Shown: positions 12,767-24,776 of the stretch, in pieces
Position numbering within the stretch: position 1 is the stretch's first letter
Layout of the letters: every line of letters starts with the position of its first letter
Origin: Polytrichum commune
Taxonomy: Eukaryota > Streptophyta > Polytrichopsida > Polytrichales > Polytrichaceae
Assembly: GCA_950295325.1 (NCBI GenBank)
Contig: OX485809.1
Span: forward strand, 31,062,001-31,126,000
Direction: 5' to 3'
Length of the DNA: 64,000 nt
Position numbers and translations under genes: made by a program
Notes under the pieces: model-generated
Told to the model about the DNA's origin: nothing
What the model saw: only the letters and a program-made list of their open reading frames with translations
Databases searched by the model: none

Positions 12767-15700
12767 ATGGCGGATTCTTTGAACAGTAGTATATCGGAGG
12801 ATGACAACTCGTTGGATGGATTCTATAGCAATGGCAGACATACTATGGACCTTGGAGGCATTCCGCAATTTGCAGGCCTTACTAATAAGATAGAAACTAA
12901 GCCTCGTCGGAAGAGCAGCATGGTGCGTGGTTGCCCTGATACGGAAGATCTTCTGAACCTGCTACATGGCTCCGATCCAGTGAAGGTGGAGCTGAACCGC
13001 CTCGAGAATGAAGTGAGAGGTAAGACTTAACTGAACCAACTACGTTGCTGCCCTTTCTCCTCATCTCTTTCTTCAAAACAAACACACCCGGTGTCGCCAC
13101 TTCCACTCTTACCCTTTCTTACTCCTCGTGCATTGGACGGACACTTACGCCGACCTTCTTAACCAAGATCCAGCATCATATTATGAAATACAGCATTGAG
13201 AGAGCATTAGAAGGAAGCTCCCAGGTAGCCTATCGCAGCTCCATCAATTGTGTTTACTTAAAGGCACCTGCATTGCAGTGGAAACATCTGCTACATTATT
13301 CTCTTCAAAAGAGAAGATATGCCATTTATTATCTTTTCCGGGACTATCATTTTCAAGAAGGCACACTTGCGGCACAGTGAAGTCTAGGTGGTTTACACTG
13401 TCTGGGGACACTAGATCTGAAGCCAGTGGCTGCTTTGGTCGTCTATTACACAGCTTATACTCGAGCAAGGCATCCAAAGTCCTTTCAAATTCAATGCGGT
13501 GCCGATCTACCTTTAAGACGGCTTTTGACTGCACAATGCCCTTTCCAGTTGACCGGATTTTTCAGCTCCACCTGCTCTTTCTACAGAGAGCTCCGTGTGT
13601 TGTTAGTGTGATCGACTTTGGCGTCCTTCTAGACGCGTTTCTGAGAGTTTCTATTTGTGGAAAATGATTCTTTGGAGCACCGTCGAATTCCTTTGAACAT
13701 GTGATAGTCTGATATGGTTCTCTCTCTTTCTTTCTGTTTTAGATAAGGATCGGGAATTGGGAGAAGCCAACGCAGAAATTAAAGCCCTTAGGCTCGCCGA
13801 ACGTCTGAGGGAGAAAGCAGTTGAAGAGGTAACAATCTTGTCTCTTCATGTCATTCCTGGCCTTTTGTAGGGGCTTGTATTTCTACATTTGTAGAAACTT
13901 TCCATTTCCTGGAGTCTTCTTTCAGGCTAAGGTTTGAATATTCGTGCTTAAAATTTCTGTTGAATGAGAATTGTTGTTTACTCTGCGAGTCAGAATAGGC
14001 TGTAAAACTTGAAGCCGCAAAGAAGAGAGTGCTTCTTCACACACCAGTAATCTTGAAGTGGAAATGAATCTTGCAGCTATCTGATGAGCTTGAAAAAGTC
14101 GATGAGAAGCTGAAGGCTGCTGAAGTTCTTTTGGAGAACAAGGTCAGTTCCCTTACTTCGTACTACTGCTACTAGAAGAGGAGTTCTCATTACATTCTCC
14201 GCAGCTCATATCCTTCATGCTCTCTCCCCCCATGCTTACATCTGAACGTCGGTGCAGAATCTTGAGGTGAAGAGGATCAATGATGAGAGAAAAGCTGCTC
14301 TGGCTGCTCAGTTTGCAGCAGAGGCAACACTACGAAGGGTGCACGCAGCTCAAAAAGATGAAGATTTGCCACCTATTGAGGCTATCCTTGCTCCTCTTGA
14401 AGCAGAACTCAAATTAGCAAGACAAGAAGTAAGTGTTTGTGTCCTGATCAAGCTGCCAATGTAGATGTCAAGATTGTATGTTTTGAAGGCCTTCAGAGGA
14501 ACATATGGAGAGAAATATGATGCAAAATGTCTACATGGTGGGTGCCTTACCTAATCTATGTATGGCAGATCTTCAAGCTGCAAGAAAACAACAGAGCTCT
14601 TGATCGGTTGACTAAGACCAAGGAGGCCGCTCTTCTTGAAGCAGAGAGGACAGTGGAGGCAGCTGAGGCCAAGGCTTCCCAGGTGGATGATCTGCAGAAT
14701 CGGAATCAGGAGTTGATGAAACAGATTGAGATATGCCAGGTCTCCTCCTATCCACTCTTTCTTCAGCCTCTCCAATAACTTCTTCCAAAATCTCAAAGCG
14801 AATCTCTCCACTCTGGATGTGCAGAGGTCATTAGATGTTGTGAATAGGGATATTCAAGTATTGTGTGTATAATGACAGGAAGAAAACAAAATACTGGATA
14901 AAATGCATCGTCAAAAGGTTGCTGAAGTTGAGAAGCTTAGTACCACTGTGGCTGAGCTGGAAGAGGCAGTGCTTGCTGGTGGGGCAGCTGTCAATGCTGC
15001 ACGAGATTACCAACGTCAGGCTCAAGAATTATTGGTAAGACTCCATGACTGCAAATTGTATTGGTCAATAGCCGGGTCTAATACATGTAAAGCTGATCAG
15101 ATCTCTTACTATTGAGCAGTCTGCCTGTAATCACAATATCTGCATATATGATACATTCTTTGGTAGGTGTAGGATGTAGTTTTAGATCTCAGATTGTTTA
15201 TTTGGTGCATGGTACATTTGAGAACAGGAAGGGAAGAAGACACTTGAGCGGGAGCTTGCACGTGCAAAAATCACTGCCAACCGAGTGGCTGTTGTGGTGG
15301 CCAACGAGTGGAAGGATGCAAATGACAAGGTCATGCCTGTTAAGCAGTGGCTTGAAGAGCGCCGCTTCATGCAGGTTTGTTATACTAAGTCCTCACTGGT
15401 TGTTTATGCAAAATTGCTACTATATGTGAAGTTTGCTCAGAATTCCTTTGCTTTCCAGGATTCTTTTCATTTATCTCACTGAAACTGGATCTGTCTATTG
15501 GTATTCATATCAGTTCCCTTGATGTCTAACCTCTTCATCTGACTGCAGGGTGAAATGCAGCAGCTCCGAGACAAGTTAGCTTCAGCAGAAAGAACTGCCA
15601 AGAATGAGTTGCAGCTCAAGGTGTGTCTATTGAGCTCACAAGCAATTTATTGGTGTATTTTTTGTTCATGGAAGGTGTAAATCTGAATCCCTCTGCTTGT

Positions 15701-17058
15701 GCAGGATAAATTTCAACTTCGTCTCAAAGTCCTTGAAGAAAGTCTCAGGCCACCCGCAAATGGAACTCTGCGTCGACAATCTTCGATAGGAGCAGAGGAG
15801 CCAAGAAGTTCTAGCACAAGCAGGCGCCCAATTAGTGGAACAGAGGAGGCCTCAAAATTACTAGCCAATGGGTCAAGACGACAACGCACTTCTGCAGTAT
15901 CTCAGCTGCGGGCTTCAATGGCTAACACAACACTCTTGAGAAATGGCAGGATGACATCCAAGTCATTTGACATGGGTAGATCACTGGATGCTGGTACAAC
16001 ACAGAGGTTGAAAGCGTTTTCGAATGGATTTGAGGAGCTCCGCACAGGCAGGAAGATCCCTGTTGTTGCTGACCAGAGTGCAGAGGAGGCTGTCACTCCT
16101 CAGCAAGAGAAACCAGATGTTGGAGCAGCAAATGGTATAGAGGATCCTGTTGCAGGTGTGCTGTATGATATGCTACAGAAAGAAGTGGTCAATCTGAGAA
16201 AGGCAAGCCATGAGAAGGATCAAAGTTTGAAGGATAAGGATGATGCAATTGAGGTGCGTTGTGTTCATGTGACATTGTCATGGACCTCTATATCAGTGTT
16301 ACAATCTGTTACCTGTTTTCTATCTTCCATCAGAGAGACTGGGTCACGATTGAGAAGAATGCGAGTCTAGTACATTATTGATACGTAACTTGGAGTTAAC
16401 TGGTTTTGACCTCTTTTCCTTCCGCTACGCAAGATATAATGGCTGTAAGTCATGTATGTTTCTAGGTAAATAGTTGCTTTAATATTTGAGGTTCTTTCTG
16501 TTGCTTATTTCAGTCTCTCTGTGATGTCTTGTACCGGCCCCTTTCCTCATTCTTCACTTGGTGGGCTTGCAACATCTGTCTCATTTACTGTGGCATCAGT
16601 TTAGTTTACTTCATTCTTTCTTGTTGTGCTAATGATTTCCTTCTGAGGCTTATTATGTCTCTATTATCTGATTTCAGATGCTCTCAAAGAAGGTCGACAC
16701 ATTAACGAAGGCAATGGAAGTGGAGGCAAAGAAAATGAGGAGAGAATTTCAAGCAATGGAAAAGGAGGTTGGCACTCTGCGAATTGAGAAAGAGCAAGAT
16801 CGGAGGGCCAGACGGCTTAGCTCTGGGAAAGGGCCTGTAAATACTCCTTCTCAGCCACTCCAGGGGAGGTTAGTAAAAGTGTAACTTTTCGTGGTCGGTT
16901 TCAGCCAATGTGATTGATCAGTCAGAACTTCTAAGGCTTGCGTAATTTGCAGAAACTAATATATGTGCAGAAAAAAGATTATCTCTGTCAGTTTGAGAAA
17001 TAACCATGGTGTGATGCTGGCTTGCAGGAATGGGGAGAGACCCTTGGTGAGGAGCTGA
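12767..17058 (+). CDS. MAP70: Microtubule-associated protein 70 (MAP70 family)
   Basis: MAP70 proteins are plant-specific coiled-coil proteins that bind cortical microtubules and help pattern wall thickening and division. Eleven exons join in phase: 12767-13019, 13743-13828, 14077-14142, 14258-14428, 14569-14739, 14879-15034, 15228-15374, 15549-15620, 15705-16253, 16678-16868 and 17028-17058. The product is 630 aa, close to the usual family length of about 600-630. Family blocks seen include LNRLENEVRDKDRELGEANA, ERLREKAVEEL, DEDLPPIEAILAPLEAELKL, ALDRLTKTKEAALLEAERTV, VANEWKDANDKVMPVKQWLE and LTKAMEVEAKKMRREF. The N-terminal 75 residues and the Ser-rich stretch in exon 9 are probably disordered; the rest is heptad-rich coiled coil. 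The start is the first ATG of the conserved frame. The final 31-base exon is supported by phase only; without splicing, the frame ends four codons later at 16884. Confidence 0.95.
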
Positions 17059-18165
17059 TCCAGAGGAAAATTCAATCCTGTACTTTGCAAAGGGAGCAAC
17101 AGTCAGCTGGAAAAACATCTCTGCACTTGGCATGGATAGTGAGATGGGGTCTCTTGCATGTGTAGCATTAATATATCCTGATTTTACGAGAGCGTATCTC
17201 TGTGCTGCGAACAAATTAGAGAGTGTGCCGTGCATCATAGAAGAGATGATATTCTTGAGCAAGATACCCCACATTGTGTTTCAACATAATCTAGGCATTT
17301 TAGTAGTCTTCATGCATTGTCTTCAGCTCTGTCACTACACTACATCTGCATAAGAAGCTGTACCTTTATGGTTGTTCTTACATGTGACACTTTGACATCA
17401 TGGAGGTCCCCATGAGTATTTTATTTTTTCATGGTGATCAACAACTGACTCTCCAGTGGTGACGTTTCTTCATGCGTCTCAGTTGATTTACCTTTACAAG
17501 TTGTTTGCATTGTATGTAAATCATCAAAGCAGGTGATCACGAGTGATGTGTTCTGTTATCCTTAAGTAAGAAAAGTAAGGAAAGTCTGGGTGTTGATGAG
17601 TCATCCCTGAGTATCTACAATGTTATCGTCCACCACTTGCATCATTGAGGCTCTCTTGTGCAGCTCACCAAGTTATGGCGTGTCGAAGGGCTCTTGAGAG
17701 AAGGCCCCTGGGACATAATCGGTGGGAAAATGTTTATGGACTTTGGAGGTCCATGAGTGGGAGGATGCTCTTAAGTAGATGCATCAAATCACATGGTTTT
17801 TGAATCTACATTGAAAGGTTTAACCAACTATGTAGATAATCAGTATTGGCACATATAACTTATGAGATCAAAAGTGCCTCTACTGACTACCTCATTCAGT
17901 GTGTTTTACTATTTGAAGTTATGCAGTGCTATAACTATTTAATTAGAATGTGATATTTTACCAATCAAAGTCATTTATGTTCTGTAATGCCTGAACAACC
18001 AAATGAACTTTCGTTAATCGAAATTGAACTCCTGAGTAGGCTGTTATTGCACATGTGTCCATTGGTAAGTGATTGTGTGAAACATGCCTAATTCTGACCA
18101 TGTTAGGTGATAAGGCGAATGTGCCTAATTCAAATACTTCATTGAATCGGTTACTTATATTTGAG
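17059..18165. other. MAP70 3' flank and intergenic DNA
   Basis: No gene seen. The proximal part probably contains the MAP70 3' untranslated region. Open frames here are short and lack domains. Confidence 0.6.
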
Positions 18166-18168
18166 TTA

Positions 18169-18562
18169 GAGCATCCTCAGTCGGTCTAGGTAAAGCTCAC
18201 TGCAAACCAAGACCTATCTTGCTTAAAATGCTCAAAATTTAGAGGGAGTGCACCAAATCTTGCTTAAAAATGGAAAGATCCTCCCACACTCCCTCTAAAT
18301 GTCAAAAATTTGGAGGGAGTGTGGGAGGATCTTTCCATTTTTAAGCAAGATTTGGTGCACTCCCTCTAAGTTTTGAAAATGTGGTGTTTTCAATGAGGGA
18401 TTTCACCTACGTCAAATTTTTACAATTCTTTTTTCTTGAGAAATATCTCACGTTTATTTAGGTGTGCTTCTAATGATGGTAATTTCAGTTTCTAATTTTA
18501 GGTCAGTCAAAAGATAGGTTTTGGTTTGCAGTGAGCTTTACCTAGACCGACTGAGGATGCTC
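18169..18562. mobile_element. Tourist-like (PIF/Harbinger-type) MITE with long hairpin
   Basis: The 394-bp element has terminal inverted repeats of about 50 bases starting GAGCATCCTCAGTCGGTC. They are near-perfect mirror images and are flanked by TTA on both sides (18166-18168 and 18563-18565), the target duplication typical of PIF/Harbinger. A second, internal inverted repeat of roughly 60 bases per arm lies between about 18243 and 18369, so the transcript could fold into a very long hairpin. There is no coding capacity. It sits between MAP70 and MPC1. Confidence 0.85.
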
Positions 18563-18569
18563 TTATATC

Positions 18570-19470
18570 GGTTATATATTGAGTTGTGTGTGGTTGGGTA
18601 TCCAAGAATGGACACCCAAAAAACATGTGTTTAAAAGATATTAGATTACATGTTAATTGTTCTACGTTAAAAAATCAACATAATGAGGGAGACCTATATG
18701 ACCATTTAATGAGCACGAGATTCTTCAATTTGATAATGTATCAAATATTCATATGAGCTCCAAAAAGGATAAGAGAAGTTGCTACACCCTGGATTTAGAT
18801 TTGCTAATCATCTTGTATTAAATCATGTGTTTCACATTGTGGGAGAAGTGAGTGAGTCAGCTATGTCCTATCATAAGATTTAGGCATTGTGGAGATTATC
18901 TTTTAGTGGTAATGCCTGGGTAATGCATGTCATAACTTCGTGGATAAGGTTTGGTAAAGCTAAGTGGGAGCTCAATGAAATTTCCAATTTAATGATTATT
19001 CAAACGTTCAAAATGCCATTTTAGGTCAGAACCTCTCATGACAAAGCCACATTCCCTTGTTGGAAAAAGCAAGCATTTTAGACCCATTTACCTCAAGTTC
19101 TAGTAAGCTACACTTGATAATCCCAATCTGTGAGTATTATTCTTTAGAGGTACGCAATGCAATAACGTCTTACTCTTGAGTTCATCACTTCCTATTTAGA
19201 GTTATAACATTTTCCCATAGATCTCATTTTTTACCCCAAAAAGTCACATTAATTATTCGGGCACTACAGTGCAAAACATTAATGTATTTACTTGGTAGAA
19301 AAATTAAATTAACAATAAAAATGTTATAGCAATGCGTTACTCCGAATAGTAAGTGACACTAAATACCATGAACGGTGTAGTGGTAACTGAAGTTGGGTTT
19401 ACCACCACGTGTGAAAACCTAGTGTAACTGATTTTCCAGGTCATCACGAATAATGTGCATAATGGGTCCA
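18570..19470. other. Intergenic DNA with diverged repeat copies
   Basis: No gene seen. 19140-19350 resembles inverted-repeat family D, and 19358-19390 carries the CACTAAATACCATGAACGG-type end found in the 54463-54957 family. Confidence 0.5.
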
Positions 19471-19915
19471 AGATTCGGGAGCGGAGATAGGGTCTTCTTC
19501 AACGTCTCTACCATCAGAGCTCCGGCCTTCCTGCGCTACTGCCGCTCTGCGACATAACAATTTTCCCTACAATCCCCCGCTGCGCCATCGCCTCGACATC
19601 GTGATCGACCCTCGCCCCTCACGGCCGTCCGCCTCTCGCCCCTCTGTGAGCTCCTCTCTCCAACGACCTCTTTCACGCCATCTGCTGTGTGCTGTGCCTC
19701 TCTGATCGCCTCCCCAGGGTTTCCAGGATTCGTATCCTGGGAGGGGAATGCGCGCGCGCAGTTTTCTGTTAGAATGTGTATTTTCTGTTCCGGTGATAGA
19801 GGGATGTTGAATTTACTGTGATTTGGTCGTGATCGGTCTTGAATTGTGGTTTTCTTCCACTGATTCTTGGATTCGTTGATTATCTTGGTCGGGTCTGGGG
19901 CAGGCTAGAGCAATC

Positions 19916-22505
19916 ATGGCTGCGATGCGGGCGTTTTGGAATAGTCCCGTGGGTCCCAAGACCACGCACTTCTGGGGTCCAGTCGCCAACTGGGGATTTG
20001 TTCTTGCGGTAAGTTTCTTATTCCCATTTATGGACGTTGGTCATAAACGGATCAAGATTTTAATTAGGGTTGAGTAAGAATGATGGATGGATTGGCTGCA
20101 CAGTCTGGAATGTCATGGATTTAACGGCCTTAAGAAAAGAAAGTGTCTATCGAAATAGCTCGAATCGTCGTCACAGTCATCCATGATTGGCAGGGAATGG
20201 TTTCCCTCAAGCGGAAATTTCGATAGTTCACCCTTCAGGCTTTGGATTTGCAAATTCCATTCACAGCTCTTGGATTCTTCTTTGTTAGGGGAGCTGCAAT
20301 CTATAGCCGATGTGAGTTAAAGTTAAAGAAGGGTAGGAATTATCTCCACACAAAGAAACCAGTTAATCGGGAACCCAAAGTTGTCAGTCTCTGCTTCCGA
20401 TCTTGTTCTTGTTGCCATGAATTGTGCATCAGGGATAGCTTCCTGGATGAAAGGGGTTGGGCCTTGTGTGGGAAACTTAGGATATGCAATGTTTGATCAT
20501 CTTCAATGGTACATACATGATTATCTGAACACAGCAAGGGTTTTAAAATGTTGAGCTTGATTTACCTACAAACGTCGAGAATGGCATTATCTGTAGTATA
20601 GTAAGTGGCGAATACAATAAATCTGGGTGTTTGTTGTCGAACGTCCTTTTTCTGACTGTGGACATCTATCATACTATATATTGCTTAGATTCGTCCGGAT
20701 TATCCAATTGGGAAAGATGGTATTAATTGTCCTGCACTGTTGGTTGGTATGGAAGTTGCAAGAAGCTCTCCACAGATGCTCTGAGGAGAGTACTAAGTAT
20801 TTCAACTTGGGGAAATCAGTCTGTGAGGATGTAGAATATCGTGTTTACTCAATATCAAGATGTATTGTACACAGCTTAGAAAGAGTGGATCATGAGGTAC
20901 GTTTGTTCATGGGGTTTGTATTGGTCCACCACCATTCTGGGCCAACTTAGGTTCTTCGTCCGCAGTAGCTGTGGTATTTACACAAATTGGAATTCACAGA
21001 TGCCAAGGAAAAGGAACCTCGGTCTCCTGGATGTTTGCCGCTCAACATACATATCTCATTGTCCACCATCCACACTAACCTCATTACGGTGACTCGGTCC
21101 TACTAAATAGTTAGGTTGGTTATCTGGACAGTACCACAAAACCATGTGAAGATCTACGTATCTTTGAGGAATTCCTGAAATTATGTTTTGGATGTACCAG
21201 GGTTTAGTCGACACACAGAAGCCACCTGAGATGATATCTGCAAATATGACTGGCAGTATGTATCTTACCCCACATTTTTGGTTTTTGTCCCATGTAGCTG
21301 AGGTCTCAAATGCTTTGAGCAGGATAAGGGACATCTACGGTTTGTGAAAGAAGGTTAGATTGTAGGTTATATTGCACTTCTATGAATGCTGGTAATGGTG
21401 TTGCTCAGATTGACCAATCTTACTAGATTTTCAGAACAAGAATTCACACTAGTTTTCCTACATCAGACTGTTTATGTGTTGTGCCCTTTGGTTATTCTTA
21501 TATATTGAGGATCAGAAAGAGCTCCACTGTACATTCTTCAAAGAGTTCGATATAGTGGGTTTGTGCTGCACATGTTTGAGGTCCATGAGAGAAATGTGAA
21601 TTCGGTAAGCACTAAGGTGCATCACTTGGATCTGTAATGATGAGAAGTTGCTCCGAGATATCTTTGTTCTGGAAATCTAGTAAATGCATACCTAGTCCAT
21701 TATTTTCATACTCTCAAGTTCCTGGGTTAAGACTCTGTTTATGAGTCACTTTGTGTAGTTGGGTACCTTTTCCTTCACCTTTAATGCTGATATATTGCTG
21801 ATGTTGGTGAAGAAGATGAATCTGTGCCATTGAATATGCCCTACCATTGAATAAATGAGGTGACTGCTCCAAAGAGCATCAAGTGCAAAGGATGTTGCTG
21901 ACATGTTAATATGCAAATGTATTTCTGCAGCCATGTGTGTATATTCGTGCTTGTTCATGAGATTTGCATGGATGGTTCAGCCACGTAATTATCTGCTCCT
22001 TGGTGTCCATGCATCAAACGAGTGTGTGCAGCTGTACCAGTTCCAGCGGTGGTATCGGTGGTATGATGCTCAGTAAGTATCTCTCCTTGTCACATGTATA
22101 TGGAATAATTTTCAGATTATTGAAGTATGTGGTGGGGTATGGCAGAATCAATCTTTTTCTTAAAATAAATAATTTGAAGGTGGGGAGCTTGTGAGTGTTA
22201 ATCATGGTTCTGAGAAGATTCTACTGCACATTTACAAATAAGAATTTAATTCTGTTGGTTAAAATATGTAATGCTTGAGCTCTTGCTGTATTCAGAAAAT
22301 CACAATGTATTCACCAGTGTAACATGTTTCTTTCTGTAATTTGAACATGGCTTCCGTTACATAGAATGTAAGTGTTGGGGGCAACACAATATTTGTCCAG
22401 CATCTGCTATGTGTTTTGCAATTAGCTCATAATACTCTGGTTTTCAAGAAAGGTCTTGAATTGTGATTGATTTGCAGGAGTAAGCCTGCGACTGCAAAAG
22501 CTTAG
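19916..22505 (+). CDS. MPC1: Mitochondrial pyruvate carrier subunit 1
   Basis: MPC1 pairs with an MPC2-type subunit in the inner mitochondrial membrane to import pyruvate. Four exons join in phase: 19916-20008, 21201-21255, 21931-22072 and 22478-22505, giving 105 aa, the usual size. Family signatures are [20 protein letters not shown] in exon 1, [13 protein letters not shown] in exon 2 and [20 protein letters not shown] plus ASNE in exon 3. The helices are short and hydrophobic, as expected. The first intron is long (about 1.2 kb). The C-terminal end is short and Lys/Ala-rich, as in plant homologues. The start is the first ATG in the conserved frame, after a GC-rich leader at 19480-19760. Open frames inside intron 1 (for example near 20240-20500) have no family match. 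Confidence 0.93.
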
Positions 22506-23140
22506 GACAGATCTTTCAGGATAGCTGGATGTAATCATCTTCTGCTTTGGATACACGTTCAAGCAGACAGCATTGTTTGGGATTTGAACCAATTTGATTC
22601 CTCTTCAAAAATTCCCATATGTAGTTGGAGTTGAGTCTTTCCGAATGAAGGACCTTCTGCCAAATCACCCAGCTGCGATAAAGGAAAGAGCAATGGCTCA
22701 ACCTGGATGCATGTTTGCCAAGGTTATGCCACATAATAAGAAGTGATATTGTGTTCTGAACACTACTGAACATATCTGCATCTGGAGCTCCAGACCATCT
22801 CTTTGCTGATTGAGCTTGATTGAATTTTGGATTGTACATTGAAAAAATTGAGAAGCAAGTAAGTTCTTCTGTAGGTGACTGGCACATGAAGGCAAAATGT
22901 TTCATTTTGAATTGTGAAGGATGAAGACAAGATGTTTGAATTTCTCGGTTGGTTGGTTGTAAAGCTGCATACAATGTATCAAACAAATAAAAACCAGTGC
23001 AAGATAGGCCACTTAGAATGACGTCAGCACGAATTGATAGCAGAATGATGGCGAAATACTCTGGGATCACCATTATCCTGTTGCCACAAAATCAAAATTC
23101 CATAGGAGCCAATACTTAGTGGAGTGTGCAAAGTGCTAAT
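22506..23140. other. MPC1 3' flank with an antisense open frame
   Basis: The minus strand is open for 185 codons between 23073 and 22516, starting 11 bases beyond the MPC1 stop. The peptide matches no family I recognise. It could be chance, a lineage-specific gene, or part of a convergent gene with further exons. It is kept as an uncertain frame rather than a gene call. Confidence 0.3.
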
Positions 23141-23146
23141 TAAGTA

Positions 23147-23459
23147 AGGTAGAGGCGCCCTTTCCCGCTCGGGTCCTTAAACCGCTCACTAGACCTATCC
23201 AAACAAGAGGTACATTATAGCTTCCAACCTCAAATTTCTATGTAATCATGGTGTACATTTTTGGGGTAAGTGGTTTTGGGTACCCCTATGAGTTCTCCTT
23301 CCAAAATTCATAACTAATTCAATATTAATCCAAAATTAATTATTCCAATTGGTCCAATTTCCAATGTACTTTGCACATCTTCCAAGATTGATTCCCCCTT
23401 AATAACTCCCCAATGAACATGCCAATCTGAAATTCGAGCGGGAAAGGGCCCCTCTACCT
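23147..23459. mobile_element. 313-bp MITE with 25-bp terminal inverted repeats
   Basis: The left end AGGTAGAGGCGCCCTTTCCC and the following GCTCG are the reverse complement of the right end with one mismatch. TA flanks both sides (23145-23146, 23460-23461), so a TA target duplication of Tc1/mariner type is possible but too short to be decisive. The interior is AT-rich and non-coding. Confidence 0.7.
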
Positions 23460-23689
23460 TATTTGACCCGGCGGATGCCATCACATTAACCCGACATTAT
23501 TTGCATGAACAGGCATATCCAATAAATGACAGATGAACATTCTCTCAATAATCATCCTCACTGTAACTGTTGAATTATGCAATGCTAATTATGGAATCAC
23601 TGTAACTCTCATGGAAGAATTGTGAAACGAACGAAGTCCTCAAGGTGTCTAAATACCTTTGAAGAATTCATGAAGAACATTAAATACCA

Positions 23690-24060
23690 TATTTAGTTTC
23701 ACCAATTCTAATTGTCTTGCTCAAGTAAACCACGGTATAGTGTCATCAACACTAAATGTTAACCCAACATTATTTGTCATTCCTTGTTATTTTTTGGGGG
23801 GATTATAGATTTATAGAGTTGCAATTACTGTCACTTACCAAGTGGTTTTCCATCCAAACTTCAATCATCCATGAAAATATTTCATCACAAGTTGCCGACA
23901 AGAGAAGGTGGGATTTTGGCCAATGGATGAAGTCATCCATCATCCATGACAGTATTTGTTCACTTATTCATGAGAAGTGTCATCCGAAAAGTTACCATAG
24001 TGATATAAAATACCATATGACACTAAATATCATGTTTAGTGTAGTTTACTATGGACATAT
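23690..24060 (+). repeat. Dispersed repeat B, copy 2
   Basis: Matches 10430-10800 in its first part. In its second part it matches 44180-44335, for example TTTTGGCCAA[TC]GGATGAA, TCATCCATCATC and AAAATACCATATGACACTAA. The open frame across it is not supported by any domain. Confidence 0.7.
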
Positions 24061-24770
24061 GGCTTCCTTTCGTGGGAATCCTACAACACTCGTTAATGTA
24101 CTGCACCACCTCTATTCAAGCATGTTGAATTGTTCATAAACACCAAATTTTCTTAAAGAGTTACCTCATGAATAAGCAATGTTTTATTGAATTAAAGGTT
24201 TGCCTTCCAACCTTAAGACACACACAAAACGTAACATGTGTCCTCCTTCCCCCAAACCCTATATATACAAAGTATCCATGTGATATTTTTAGAATTGTAT
24301 ACTTTTCCTATATATAGATTGAAGTATCCTTGTTTATATGTGTATATCATTTTACTTTATATAGATAATAATCATCCAACTTCTCATCCATCAACTTCCC
24401 CTTCATCCACACTCCGTAGTCTTGGATATTCATCCCTGCGATTTCCCCTCATCCTCAACAATACAATTTCCAATTAGTCCATTACATTCTTCCCCTCTCA
24501 AATTAAGTCATTGTCCTCAGTGGCAAAATTTGGGTAAGTTTTTGTGCACTCATTTTCTAACTCCCATGATGCCTCATCATCATAATAGTCTTTCTACTTA
24601 ATAAGAAATCTCTTGAATGACCTATTCTTGAGGTCTTGCAAATTGACTTGTAAAATTCTTTCATGTTCAACTAACTTGTCCCCTTCAGGAACTACTTGAG
24701 GTAAATATGGAAGTATATGATTGGGATTGGACACATATCTTCTTGACAAACTTACGTGAAAAACATTATG
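24060..24770. other. AT-rich intergenic DNA beside the gypsy remnant
   Basis: No gene seen. On the minus strand this would be downstream of the integrase C-terminus and may include decayed element sequence, but no LTR could be recognised. Confidence 0.4.
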
Positions 24771-24776
24771 ATTTTT

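Noticed and set aside
20242-20950. Open frames inside MPC1 intron 1
   Set aside because: No ATG start in the first, no family match, and they sit inside an intron defined by conserved exons.
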